A stretch of DNA of 64,000 bases from Prorocentrum cordatum (GCA_963575745.1 CAUYUJ010022069.1:7501-71500), one strand, 5' to 3'. Counted from the stretch's first letter, positions 49,166 through 58,074 are shown. Made by a program: numbers and translations. Notes: generated from the sequence alone by a model not told the origin.

Positions 49166-49323
49166 TTACCAGCCTCGAACGTATCCCTATCCCTAAGATT
49201 GACACGCCAAAAGGCGATGACAATCTTAGGGATTCGCCCTCAACAAATAAGGGAATCCCTAAGATTGGCATCGTGATGAGGAGGTGCCCAGCATAGGGAT
49301 AGGGATATGTTCCAGGCTGGTAA
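49166..49323. repeat. Foldback element (TTACCAGCCT arms)
   Basis: TTACCAGCCTCGAACGTATC continuing CCTATCCCTA is mirrored by TAGGGATAGGGATATGTTCC and AGGCTGGTAA. Inside, CCTAAGATTG and CAATCTTAGGG form a second inversion, and the motif is then repeated directly (GGGAATCCCTAAGATTGG). Confidence 0.85.
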
Positions 49324-49483
49324 TGGACCTTCCCTCCGGAGCGCCGCCGCGCCGAAGCGAGGAGGCAGGGGGCGGCGCCCACGCAGGGCAGCCGCGCGGA
49401 CGTCCGCGAGCTCGCGCTGCTGCTGCAGCCTGCTGCTCGGCGCGCGCCCTCCGGCCCGGCGGCTTCTGACACCACGTGTTCCA

Positions 49484-49664
49484 TCGGGCCTGTCCCTCTA
49501 CAGGTAAGTCGGGCCTGTCCATCTACAGGAGGAATCTTCAAAAATAGTCCAAAAATAGTCTGAGGACTATGTGTTGCATAGTTTTGGGCATCTTTTGAAC
49601 TTTTTAGCTTCTTGAAAAAGTTTTCGTCAAAAATTCCCCTGTAGGGGGACAGGTTCGACCTAAC
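49484..49664. mobile_element. Family A MITE copy 7 with duplicated left end
   Basis: The left terminal block TCGGGCCTGTCC(C/A)TCTACAGG occurs twice, 25 bp apart (49484 and 49509). The right end GTAGGGGGACAGGTTCGACC is single. The interior has AATAGTCCAAAAATAGTC. The flanking duplication is not clear. Confidence 0.75.
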
Positions 49665-49845
49665 TCTACAGGACAAATATTCCCAAATAGGCAAACAATA
49701 ATCCGGGGACGATTTGTTGACGATGTGCAAGCATTTTGGGGGTATGTCTTTGATGATTTTTTCCCCAAACAGCTTGCTGAACGGGGTGCTGTAGTGATAG
49801 AAGCTAACGCCAACCGATGGAATTCAAGGCAGAGACGTCCTCAAA
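49665..49845. other. AT-richer spacer
   Basis: AATAATCCGGGGACGATTTG resembles family A interiors, so this may be a second, end-less family A fragment. No gene. Confidence 0.35.
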
Positions 49846-50876
49846 AGATGTGGTGGTCCGGGCCGTTTCGCCTGAGACATCCTCGCAACTCTCGTTTCTG
49901 AGTTGTCTGGTATTGGGCGTTTCGCGTGAGACGTCCTCCAAATTCTGAGTTCCCAGATGCCGCGCAAGAGGTGGTCCTGCCCGTTTCGCCTGAGACATCC
50001 TCGAAACTCTGAGCTTCCAGATGCCGCGCGAGAGGTGGTCTGGCCCGTTTCGCCCGAGACATCCTCCAAACTCTGAGCTCCTAGATGCCGCGCGAGAGGT
50101 GGTCCGGCACGGATCGCCTGCGACATCCTCCAGACTCCGAGCTCTGAGGTGCCGTGCGCGAGGTGGTCCGGCGCGTTTCGCCTGAAACATCCTCGCAACT
50201 CTGAGTTCTGAGATGCCGCGCAAGAGATAGTCCAGCCCATTTCGCCTGAGACATCCTCAAAACTCTGGGCTCCGAGATGCCGCGCAAGAGGTGGCCCAGC
50301 CCGTTTCGCCTGAGACATCCTCCAAACTCTGAGCCCTAATATGCCGTGCGCGAGGTGGTCCCGGCCCGTTTTGCCTGAGACATCCTCGCAACTCTGCGCT
50401 CTCTGATGCCGCGCGAGGTGGTCTGGCCCGTCTCGCTTGAGACATCCTCCAAACTCTGAGCCCCGAGATGCCGCCCAAGAGGTGATCCGGCCCGTTTTGC
50501 CTGAGACATCTTCACTTTTGCATTCCGAGATGCCGCGCGAGAGGTGGTCCGGCCCGTTTCGTCTGTGACGTCCTCGAAACTCTGAGCTCTGAGCTGCCGC
50601 GCAGGAGGTGGTCCAGCCCATTTCGCTTTAGACATCCTCGCAACTCTGACCTCGGAGATGCCGCGCGCGACGTTGTCCAGCCCGTTTCGCCTGAGACATC
50701 CTCGCAACTCTGAGCTCTGAGATGCCCTGCGCGAGGTGGTCTGGCCCGTCTCGCCTGAGACATCCTCGCAACTTTGAGCTCTGAGATGCCGTGCGCAAGG
50801 TGGTCCGGCCCGTTCCGCACAACACATTCTCGCAACTCTGAGCTCCCAGATGCCGCGCAAGAGGTGGTCCAGCCTA
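49846..50876. repeat. 60-bp satellite S2, main array
   Basis: About 16 units of 54-70 bp with CGTTTCGCCTGAGACATCCT, CGCAACTCTGAGCTC and GAGATGCCGCGCGAGAGGTG. Frames stay open across units on the - strand (for example EDVSGETG and DHLARGI peptides). I regard this as satellite-derived. Confidence 0.9.
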
Positions 50877-51284
50877 AGGGCCCAGAAAACCACATGTTAC
50901 ATATCCCCCCTGGGACCCTGAGAGCCCCAGGAGGCCCCAGAGAGCTTCAGGAGGCCGCAGGACGCCCAGGACAGGCCCCAGGGGTCCCCAGGAGATTCCC
51001 AGGAGGCTCCCAGGAGGCCCCAGGCCCCCTATCAGAACGTGTCAAATTAATACACATCCGGTGCCGATTCGCTGATTTTTCCTGCTATTGTGCCACCCCC
51101 CATCTTGGGGGGCCCAGACGGCCACATGTTAGATATCCCCCCCTGCCCCTGGGAGCCCCAAGAGGCTTCAGGAAGCCCCAGGTGGAGTCCAGGAAGCCAC
51201 AGGACGCCCAGGAGGAAGCCCCAGGAGGACCCCAGGAGGCCCCAGGAGGCCCCAGGAGGCCCCCGCAACTCGGACCTCTGAGAC
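50877..51284. repeat. GGCCCCAGGAGGC repeat block splitting satellite S2
   Basis: Two similar parts each carry CCACATGTTA(C/G)ATATCCCCCC followed by GGAGCCCCAGGAGGCCCCAG-type runs (50887 and 51121). Satellite S2 resumes at 51285. Confidence 0.75.
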
Positions 51285-51445
51285 GCAGCGCTCGAGGTGG
51301 TCCGGCCCGTTTCGCCTGAGACTTCCTCGCAGCACGTTTCGCCCGAGACATCGTCGCAACTCTGGGGTCCGAGATGCCGCGCGCGAGGTGGTCCAGCCCG
51401 TTACGCTGGAGACATCCTCGCAACTCTGAGCTCCGAGATGCCGTT
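51285..51445. repeat. 60-bp satellite S2, distal array
   Basis: Two to three further units, including one truncated (CACGTTTCGCCCGAGACATC), ending at GAGATGCCGTTCGG. Confidence 0.85.
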
Positions 51446-51459
51446 CGGGATGAAGAAGA

Positions 51460-51600
51460 GGTGGAGGAGGAGGAGGAGGAGGAGGAGAAGGAGGAGGAGG
51501 AGGAGAAGGAGATAGAAGGGAGAAGGAGGAGGAGGAGGATGTGGATGAGGGAGCAGGCAGGAGGAGGGGGAGGAGGAGGAGGGAGAAGGAAGGCAGTTGC
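51460..51600. repeat. (GGA)n microsatellite
   Basis: GGA triplets with AGAAGG and ATAGAAGG interruptions. Confidence 0.85.
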
Positions 51601-51679
51601 AGGAGAGGACCTAACGGAAAGCGAGTTGCAGGAGAAGACCTACCCTGTTTGGGGGATACTGCACTGCAGCTATAATTTA

Positions 51680-51738
51680 TAACATGTTTCGTCCAAAATC
51701 CGCCTGTATAGGGGACGCGCCCGACCTAACATCACGTG
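51680..51738. mobile_element. Family A MITE fragment (right end only)
   Basis: CCTGTATAGGGGACGCGCCCGACCTAAC is preceded by ATGTTTCGTCCAAAATCCG, typical of family A right halves. No left end within 300 bp. Written here as blocks: CCTGTATAGGGG and CGCGCCCGACCTAAC. Confidence 0.55.
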
Positions 51739-51859
51739 GAACGCCCGACCCCGGTCGACCGACGGCAGCCGCGCGGAAACTCGGAACAAACTCCTGCTGG
51801 TGCGGGGCCTGCTGCTCGGCTCGTGCCTTCGTCTGGCCCGCCCCGTCGGCCTCCGTGAC

Positions 51860-52085
51860 GCCACGCGCGGGTCGGTCCCCGAGGGGCCGCAGCCCTTTCG
51901 TCTGACGATCGGGATCCTCCTTCGGTGCTGCCCGAGCTCACATCGCGAGCAGCGCACGTGTCCACGTCCACGCCACGCGCGGGTCGGCCCCCGAAGGGCC
52001 GCAAGCCTTCCTGTCTGACGGTCGGGGCCCTCCTTCGGAGCTGCCCGAGCTCACGTCGCGAGCAGAGAGCACGTGTCCACGTCCA
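51860..52085 (+). repeat. 112-bp tandem duplication
   Basis: CACGCGCGGGTCGG(T/C)CCCCGA begins at about 51863 and 51975. Both units contain CTGACG(A/G)TCGGG, CCTCCTTCGG and TGCCCGAGCTCAC, and each ends in GCACGTGTCCACGTCCA. Confidence 0.85.
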
Positions 52086-52204
52086 AGCCCTCGCGGCCGG
52101 GACTCCGGGGCGCGCTCTCACGGAGACGCGGTCGCACGGATCCGCGACAAGACGCCCCGCGTCCGCGGGGCGGGGGCCAGGCCCGCGAGGCCGCGGATAC
52201 GGAT

Positions 52205-52242
52205 GAGAGCGCGCGCGCGCGCGCGCGTGCGCGTGCGCGCGC

Positions 52243-52281
<39 letters not shown>

Positions 52282-52392
52282 TGTGTGTGTGTGTGTGTGT
52301 CTTTGTGAGTGTCTTTGTGTGTGTGCGTGTGCGTGTGCGTGTGCGTGTGCGCGTGCGTGTGCGTGTGCGTGTGCGTGTGCGTGTGCGTGTCC
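52205..52392. repeat. (GC)n-(GT)n-(GCGTGT)n alternating purine-pyrimidine tract
   Basis: GCGCGC, GTGCGT, GTGTGT and GTGCGT phases follow one another over almost 190 bp. It is almost perfectly alternating purine-pyrimidine, so it is a candidate Z-DNA former. Confidence 0.9.
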
Positions 52393-53570
52393 CACGATCT
52401 CAGGCCACCCGTTACCTCAAGCCCTGAACGCTCGCGCAAGCGTCGCTGCCGCGCCGACAAGGCACAGACTGGCCGTACGACTCCCTGGCAGGGCCAGGGC
52501 GGAGTGGCATCCACCGATCGCGGGTGTCCAGGATGACTAGGCTTCGGCTTGCGCTCTGACAGCCCCCCGGGGTAATCTCATGGCTGGCCTCGACAGGCCC
52601 CGCGCAGTCCCCGGTGGCTTCTGCAGGCTCTCGAGCAGCCCTGGGCGGCCTCGACATCCCGGCGCGGCCTCCGGCGGCACCCCTGGGGCGCTCCCGCCCC
52701 CCAGCGGTGGAGGTGGGGAGGCCGCCCCGGTCTTCCTCGGGAGCCCTGCCGAGGCCAGCTGGGACTTCCCGTTGGGCGTTGCTGAACGGGGGGGGGTAGC
52801 TGTGGGGGAGAGAAGCGAGCACCGTTAGTGCCCCTTGCGGGCCCCAGCGGACCTCTTCGGGGCCCCTCTGGGGCACAAAAGGCCCACCTTTCTTCACCCC
52901 CCCACTTATCGCACCCCCCCCCATTCCGCATCGCCCGACGGGTTGGGAAAGGGCCGTCCGTGCGCACCTCGAAGCCTTACCTGGATCCAGGCCCCTGCAA
53001 ACGGGGCACTAGGCAACGGGCCAGGCTGAGGGGCGTTCCCAATGGCGTTCTCAAAAGATCGGTTGGCCGCGCACAGGTGCGAGGTACCCCCCCCCCGCCC
53101 AAAGTGATGATGATGTCTCTGCGTCTTCGTCGCACCGATGTACAGTGCGGGCGCGGCCGCAAACCTGAGGGGAAACCCGGAGCACCCTGAACGCAGCCGC
53201 TCCTTCCCCAGCTGCGGCAAGCCGCCGCGCGGCGCGCGGAGCGAAGACACCCAGGAGACCCTGACGAAGAGCAGGTTTCTTGATGCGCGCCCCCCCTGTA
53301 TCGCGCACCAGTGCGAGGTAAATGAAGGGAAACTAGGACACACAAATTCGCCGGCCCAACGGGCCAGAGGCGTGCTAAGATCTCCGGTAACTACTAACAA
53401 TATTTCTAGTTCGCGCGCGCGGGGCGGCCCCTGGGGGCCCCCGGACGAAAAAAAACCCGGGCAATCCCCGGCTGATCCCCGGGCGATCCCCCCGGGGGAG
53501 GCTATTTTTCGCCACCCCTCACGAGGATCGTGGCCTCCGAGGGGGTGGCTGCAATCGACTACCCCCTCTC
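52393..53570. other. Unassigned spacer
   Basis: No recognised gene. GTGCGAGGTA recurs at 53076 and 53311, and CCCCGGGCGATCCCC-type motifs occur at 53460-53500. Confidence 0.35.
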
Positions 53571-53725
53571 CTGCCCCAAGGGGCCCCCAAGAGCCCCCCA
53601 AGAGGCCCCAGGGGAGCCCAAGACGCCTCCGAGGAGCCCCAAGAGACCCCCAAGAGACCCCCAAGAGGCCCTTAGGAGGCCCCAAAGAGGCCCCCACGCG
53701 GCTTCAAAGAGGCCCCATAGAGCGC
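53571..53725. repeat. Degenerate GGCCCCCAAGAG repeat
   Basis: CCAAGAGCCCCC, CAAGAGGCCCCAG, CCAAGAGACCCC and AAAGAGGCCCC recur every 11-13 bp. Confidence 0.65.
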
Positions 53726-53744
53726 TCGAGGGCGGGCGAAATGA

Positions 53745-53900
53745 GCGAAGCGATGAATAAATATACACAAATAACCAGATTCCCCTTACTTTCCTATATT
53801 TTCGAGTTTTTTGTCTTCCCCCCCACTTCCCATATTTTCCCAGATTTTCTGGGGAATCGACGATTCATTGTGTCTGTGTGTGTTCTCCCCTCCTGAGTAA
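53745..53900 (+). repeat. Dispersed repeat N copy 3
   Basis: CCCACTTCCCATATTTTCCC, GGGGAATCGACGATTCATTG and TGTCTGTGTGTGTTC match 33.0-33.09 kb closely. The palindromic part is absent. Confidence 0.7.
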
Positions 53901-54094
53901 CGACGCCCTGCCACCCCGCCCTCGCTCGAGAAGGCCCCCCTGTGGCCCGCGCCCCGCTGACCGACGCCCCGTGTGCAGGGGCTCGGCGGCTCTCCAGGAC
54001 CCGCCTCCGCCGCCGCTCGGCCCCCCCCCCCCTCGGCGGGGAGCAGGCGCCGCGCCCGCGGGTCCTCGCGGCCCGCGAGGCAGGTCTTGCCTGG
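53901..54094 (-). CDS. Possible 3' continuation of the 54-55 kb gene
   Basis: On the - strand GKTCLAGREDPRARRLLPAE and a Gly/Ala-rich tail lie just beyond the family B element. The phase is compatible with continuation of the exon-like frame at 54294-54480 if that element were absent. Composition is only moderately convincing. Confidence 0.25.
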
Positions 54095-54293
54095 AGGGAG
54101 AACGTGCGCCATCAGCATGCATTGTTGGGCGCCCCGCGCGGACTTCGCGGATCCGCGCTGGACCCCCTCCCTGGCGCGCGGAGCGCGCCACGGGGCGGCG
54201 CCGGAGGCGCCGCCGGGGGGAGGTCCCAGCGCGGATCCGGGAAGTCCGCGCGGAGCGCCAACAGTTTATGCTTATGGCCTTTTTTCTCCCTCG
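54095..54293. mobile_element. Family B foldback element copy 4
   Basis: AGGGAGAA and CATCAGCATGCATTG lead into CCGCGCGGACTTCGCGGATC. The arms are mirrored to GATCCGGGAAGTCCGCGCGG, AGTTTATGCTTATGGCC and CTCCCT. The centre carries GCGCGCGGAGCGCGC and GGCGCCGGAGGCGCCG palindromes. TTGCC occurs on both sides (54087-54091 and 54297-54301), a possible short target duplication. Confidence 0.8.
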
Positions 54294-54475
54294 ATTGCCG
54301 CACAGGAACGTGCCGGAGTTGCACACCACGTCACGCGCTGCCGACGAGTTCGGGATCGCGGGCGCCGGCCCTGAGAGGCGCAGAAGGCACCCCTGCGCAG
54401 CCCCAACCGTGCCCGGCCAGGGCACACCAGGGGGCCCCGCCACGGCGCACACGCGCCTCCTGGCCGACGCCAGAG
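54294..54475 (-). CDS. Exon-like segment next to the MITE, same strand as 54.6-55.06 kb
   Basis: One - strand frame contains RRVCAVAGPPGVPWPGTVGA and SSAARDVVCNSGTFLCGNRG, with evenly placed cysteines. A second frame is the one that would continue directly from the upstream exon if the MITE and one target copy were removed (GAPWCALAGHGWGCAGVPSA, then a stop). Which is real cannot be settled from sequence alone. The segment is bounded by family A and family B elements on either side. Confidence 0.35.
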
Positions 54476-54632
54476 TTCTGTCGGGCATGTCCTCCTGCAG
54501 GCGGACGACGAGCGAAAAGTAAAAAACAGTCAAAACATGTGCAGGAACAATCGAAAAATGATCGAAAGTGTTCCCATATGATTTGTCGATTGCTTGTTGC
54601 AGGTGCCTCCTGTAGGGAGACAGGCCCGACCT
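54476..54632. mobile_element. Family A MITE copy 8 with clean 10-bp target duplication
   Basis: GTCGGGCATGTCCTCCTGCA at the left, TGTAGGGAGACAGGCCCGAC at the right. GACGCCAGAG is present identically at 54466-54475 and 54633-54642. The interior is AT-richer, with AACAATCGAAAAATGATCG. It separates two parts of a - strand coding-like region. Confidence 0.9.
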
Positions 54633-54642
54633 GACGCCAGAG

Positions 54643-55055
54643 GGCGCGGACACCATCCCGGGGCCCAGGACGACCCTGGCCAGGCACGGCGGTGGTGTAC
54701 AGGATGCCTCCTGCGGACCGTCGTCTATGGCGGGGGCCGCATCGCCCTCCTCCGTGCCGTTGGACGCGGCCCCTGACCCGCCCAGCAGGGAGCCGTTCTG
54801 CGTGGCGTTGCCCGCGTCGCCCTCCTCCGTGGCGTTGCCCGCGTCGCCCTCCCCCGTGCCGTTGGGCGCGGGCCCGGACCCGCCCAGCAGGGAGCCGTTC
54901 GGCGGCCCCTTCTCCGTGGCGCTGCCCGCGCCGCCCTCCCCCGTGCCGTCGGGCGCGGGCTCCTCCGCGGGGCTGCCCGCGTCGCCCTCCCCCGTGGTGA
55001 GGGCCTCCTCCAGCATCATGCTGATCGGGCCCGACGTGGGGCCCTCCGCCTCCTC
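54643..55055 (-). CDS. Exon of an acidic, sequon-rich, probably secreted protein
   Basis: The - strand exon begins after CTCTCTCCCTCCCCCAG, a strong polypyrimidine-AG acceptor, and stays open to the MITE. It reads EEAEGPTSGPISMMLEEALT, then Gly/Glu/Asp-rich repeats with GTGEGDAGNATEEGDAGNA and NGSLLGGSG. It ends QEASCTPPPCLARVVLGPGM. Six N-x-S/T sequons (NGS, NGT, NAT) sit in an imperfect repeat of about 15-20 residues, which suggests a glycosylated extracellular or cell-covering protein. This is inference; no domain is recognised. No start codon or signal peptide was found upstream. Confidence 0.5.
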
Positions 55056-55189
55056 CTGGGGGAGGGAGAGAGGAGCGGTGCAGACGCAGGCCCTCGGAGG
55101 TCCGGGCGCTGGAGCCCCCCTCCCTGGCGCTGCGAGTGCCACGACAGTGGGCACGCTCACAGTCCGAGCATTGCAGGAAGCATGTGCTT

Positions 55190-55285
55190 ATTAAGATGTC
55201 GTAAACATGCTCTGAACATGTTTTGAGCATGTCTGTTGTGCATGCTTTAAGACATGTTGAAACCATGTTTTAGACATCTGGAGTG
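55190..55285 (+). repeat. ACATG-rich degenerate repeat
   Basis: AAACATGC, GAACATGT, GAGCATGT, GTGCATGC, AGACATGT and AACCATGT recur every 11-13 bp over about 90 bp. Confidence 0.6.
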
Positions 55286-55529
55286 TCTTTGGCAACAGGC
55301 TTCCTCTCCCTTGATCGTCTTCCACAACACTGGCGCTGCCGACCCCATCTGATTGCAACTCCGCGGTGGCGCGACTGGAATCCCGACGCACGCGCCGAGC
55401 CGATCCGATGTCCCACCTCGATCCCAGACCCCCGCCGATGCCAGGACTGTCGCCACAACTTCGACGCCAAGAGGTCTGGACCCCATCCTGGGGGCCGACT
55501 CTTCACACTGAATGTTGTTGTTGACGACC
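55286..55529. other. Unassigned spacer
   Basis: No recognised gene. Confidence 0.4.
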
Positions 55530-55622
55530 TTGGGCCCAGAGGCGCCAGAGGCGCCGCCAGGGGGCTCCGGCGCCGATTCAAGAAATCCGCACGGACCTCC
55601 GACAGGTTTATGCTTATGCCGT
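55530..55622. mobile_element. Family B element fragment (right half)
   Basis: GGCGCCGCCAGGGGGCTCC, CCGATTCAAGAAATCCGCAC and GGTTTATGCTTATGCCG match family B right arms. The left arm is absent. Confidence 0.7.
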
Positions 55623-55937
55623 TTTGGACTTCTTCGACCTCCGGCGTCGTCTCGCCCTCGGTGCCGCCCTGGAGGTCGGCCGCCGTCGTCGTCTCGAAGT
55701 TCTTCTCTTCGTTCTCGGCAGTGGCCTCCAGCGACGTCGAGCCTGGAGGCTTTCCCGTCGTCGACGTCACCTCGTGGTGGAGGAGGACCAGAAACGATGC
55801 CGATCAGTACCCCCAAACCCCACTCGAGGAATCATCGGTGGACTCTCCTGGGTCCTGCCAGCACCGCCCACAATGCCCAGGACCCCCCCAAGACAAGTAC
55901 GAAGCGTCGCAATCCACGTTGCCTGCCAGCTCGCAAA
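55623..55937. other. Unassigned spacer
   Basis: No recognised gene. Confidence 0.4.
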
Positions 55938-56080
55938 AGGGGGTTAAGGGGAGAGGGGAAGGCTTCTTAGGAGGAGGTTGCATCTTAGAAGGCGCCGGCC
56001 CTACATCGATAGACAAGGCCCGCGCCATCTAAGCAGCAGCCTCCTTCTACGAAGCCTTCCCCCCTCCCCCTGCCCCCCTC
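55938..56080. repeat. Foldback element (GGCTTCTTAGAAG arms) copy 2
   Basis: GAGGGGAAGGCTTCTTAGGA, centre GAAGGCGCCGGCCCTACATC, right arm TTCTACGAAGCCTTCCCCCC. The same TCTGCGCGTGGC sequence follows both copies (40.98 and 56.08 kb), so either the element or the duplicated segment extends past the visible arm. Confidence 0.75.
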
Positions 56081-56351
56081 TGCGCGTGGCCGACCTGCTT
56101 CCACCGCCTCCAGGCGCCCAAGACCTCCGACGACATGATCACTCGCGACGTGGACCCCTGGACCTTTCGCCCCCTGCACTGCGGATGGCTCCTTCGCGGC
56201 CCCGCGGCTCGAAGCATGCCCCCCGAGGCTGCAGTCGATGAAAACCAGGCCGTCGCTGCTGCATCGGCCCGACCCGCTGGCGACGACGCCCCCTTGCTCC
56301 AGACGACGGGGACCTGGGCCCTGGCCGGCCTCAGGTTGGAGGGTGATCTAA
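56081..56351. other. Unassigned spacer
   Basis: GGGCCCTGGCCGGCCTCAGG occurs here (about 56317) and again at about 56731. No gene recognised. Confidence 0.35.
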
Positions 56352-56547
56352 ATCGGGAGCGGCCAAGAGGGGGGTGTCCAAGAGGGGGGGGTGCAAATCA
56401 TGACCGGCGGCATGTGCGCGGCCCAGCGGGGGGGCCTGGGACGCAATGAAATAAGAAGAGGCGCCATGAAATCTGAGGAAAAATCATGGCTCGCGCCATG
56501 AAATCCACCCCCCCCTAGTCATCACCCCCCTCTTTTCCGCTCCCGAC
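56352..56547. mobile_element. Family C MITE copy 2
   Basis: ATCGGGAGCGGCCAAGAGGG at the left, CCCTCTTTTCCGCTCCCGAC at the right, TAA on both sides (56349-56351 and 56548-56550). The body matches copy 1 through AAATCATGACCGGCGGCATG and AATAAGAAGAGGCGCCATGA. Confidence 0.85.
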
Positions 56548-56598
56548 TAAAGGGGGTCTGCAACAGGGGGTCTTCAATGGCGGCTGAATGGCCCATGT

Positions 56599-56862
56599 AT
56601 GCTCAATGCATCGCTCACGTATGTGATCGGGCACGACTGGCATCCAATGTTGGCGGTCCTGGAGGTCCAGTCGTTCGTGCCCGCGCGTTGCCCGCGCGGG
56701 CAGACGCGCCGTCCATCCATTATCGTTCACGCGTGGGGCCCTGGCCGGCCTCAGGATCGACCGCCGAGGCCGGCCTCGGGCGCGTGCCGGCCCGACTCGG
56801 TGGCGCGCCCGCGGGGGGCCGAGCCTCCTCGGCGCAGGCTCAGAGCGCCTCTGGCCTTCTGA
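56599..56862 (+). CDS. Small open frame, unknown
   Basis: ATG to stop, 87 codons, starting MLNASLTYVIGHDWHPMLAV and continuing LEVQSFVPARC before becoming Arg/Pro-rich. The first 45 residues look natural, the rest does not, so a real exon might end at about 56735. No family recognised. Confidence 0.25.
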   Translation: MLNASLTYVIGHDWHPMLAVLEVQSFVPARCPRGQTRRPSIIVHAWGPGRPQDRPPRPASGACRPDSVARPRGAEPPRRRLRAPLAF

Positions 56863-57334
56863 GAAGCTTTCCGCGCCTGCTCTCTGGGCAGGGACCGAGC
56901 GTCCCGGCACTCCTGTGGGCCTGCCACGACATGCTCTTGGAACCCAGCAGTGCTCAAGAGAACAGGCGCGACGTTCTCGGAGCACGGACCCGACGCGCGA
57001 AAACCGGGCAGTCTGAGTATCGTGTCGCCGATCCCCATTCCCAGCGGCGGCGTGGCCTGGGCCCCACTGGTCGATTTACCCCCCTAGATGGGGATACAGG
57101 CCGTTCCCTTCGGGTTTCGCGGGATGTATTCCCAACTGGGGTGGTAATTTGGTGGGGGTCTCGAAGGGGATGGAGATGGGGATGGGGCTCGGTGAAACGA
57201 GACTGAGAAGCGATGCTCTCGGAACACAAACCCGACGTGTGAAAACAAGACGGTCCCAGCCGGGGCGCTTCGCCACTGCTTGCTTCCCCAGAGGCCTCCT
57301 GGATGGGGTCGGAGGAGCTGACGGGGTCGACGGT
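56863..57334. other. Unassigned spacer
   Basis: A GGGGATGGAGATGGGGATGG patch lies at about 57168. CGGAGCACGGACCCGACGCGCGAAAAC is echoed at 57215-57245 (CTCGGAACACAAACCCGACG). No gene recognised. Confidence 0.35.
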
Positions 57335-57480
57335 CACGCCGCATCGGCGATGCTTCGGCGATGCATCGGCGACGCACCAGCGACGCATCGTCGATGTTGG
57401 CGGTGCAGCGGCGACGTCGACGTGAAGCCAATCGGGCCCCACATCCGGCCGCACCTGGCGGCGCAGCGGCGATGCTGGCG
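57335..57480. repeat. GCATCGGCGATGC minisatellite fragment
   Basis: CGCATCGGCGATGCTTCGGC and GATGCATCGGCGACGCACCA units, related to 34.2-34.4 kb. Confidence 0.65.
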
Positions 57481-57664
57481 CGATGCACTCCGACCGCACC
57501 TGCGAGGCCCAGCTTCTCCGCAGCCCCGCCGCCGCCCGAGCAGCCCCGGGCCCCCCCCTCTCTCTCTCGCGCTTCCCCCCCCCCCCCCCGCGGCGCCCCG
57601 CGAGAGGGGGAAGGGCCAGCGTTGCCGCCGGCGGCGCACGCGCAGGCCCCCCTCGGGGGCACTG

Positions 57665-58074
57665 TTGGGTCGGGCCTCTCCCCCTACAGGCGGCGTCTTC
57701 GGGGGGGAAGAAATCGAGAGTACTTCAAACATGCTCAAAACCAAAACCCCCACACAATGCTAGAACAAATGAGCTGTGATCAACAATTCCAGAAACATGC
57801 TCGACAATGCCCCCAAAAATACTCCACAAGTCGTCCCTGGACTTGTTTTTGGCCTATCTTTTCATATACAGCCAACGCGCCTAGTAAGGACGCGCGCCTT
57901 CATCTAGGGTACCCTTGTGTCCTTGCCTCTGCGGCCCGTCCTTTGCCGTTTTCACTGGTCGCCCGCCGCCCAAACAAGTCCAACTTCGGCCTCCAAGGGT
58001 CTTGCGTCCTTACCACCCGTCCTTACTGCACATTTTCATTGTACTTCCCGTATAGAAGGACAGGCCCGACCTGA
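57665..58074. mobile_element. Family A MITE copy 9, host of repeat O
   Basis: Left end GGGTCGGGCCTCTCCCCCTA; right end CGTATAGAAGGACAGGCCCGAC given in two parts (CGTATAGAAGG, ACAGGCCCGACC). GGGCACTG (57657-57664) and GGGTACTG (58075-58082) flank it. The extra length is due to repeat O inserted in its right half (57878-58035). Confidence 0.8.
57878..58035 (-). repeat. Dispersed repeat O copy 4 (inside family A copy 9)
   Basis: AGTAAGGACGCGCG at the left and CGTCCTTACTGCAC at the right, with GGGTACCCTTGTGTCCTTGC in the middle, match repeat O in reverse. Here both ends read as an inverted AGTAAGGACG pair, suggesting O itself is a terminal-inverted-repeat element. Confidence 0.65.

Noticed and set aside
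49824-50893. - strand frames of up to 265 codons in satellite S2
   Set aside because: Repeat units vary from 54 to 70 bp, so frames shift from unit to unit; the peptides only reflect satellite sequence.
55214-55234. GAACATGTTT-T-GAGCATGTCT resembles a p53 response element
   Set aside because: It lies in an ACATG-rich degenerate repeat, and p53-type regulators are not established in dinoflagellates; chance match.
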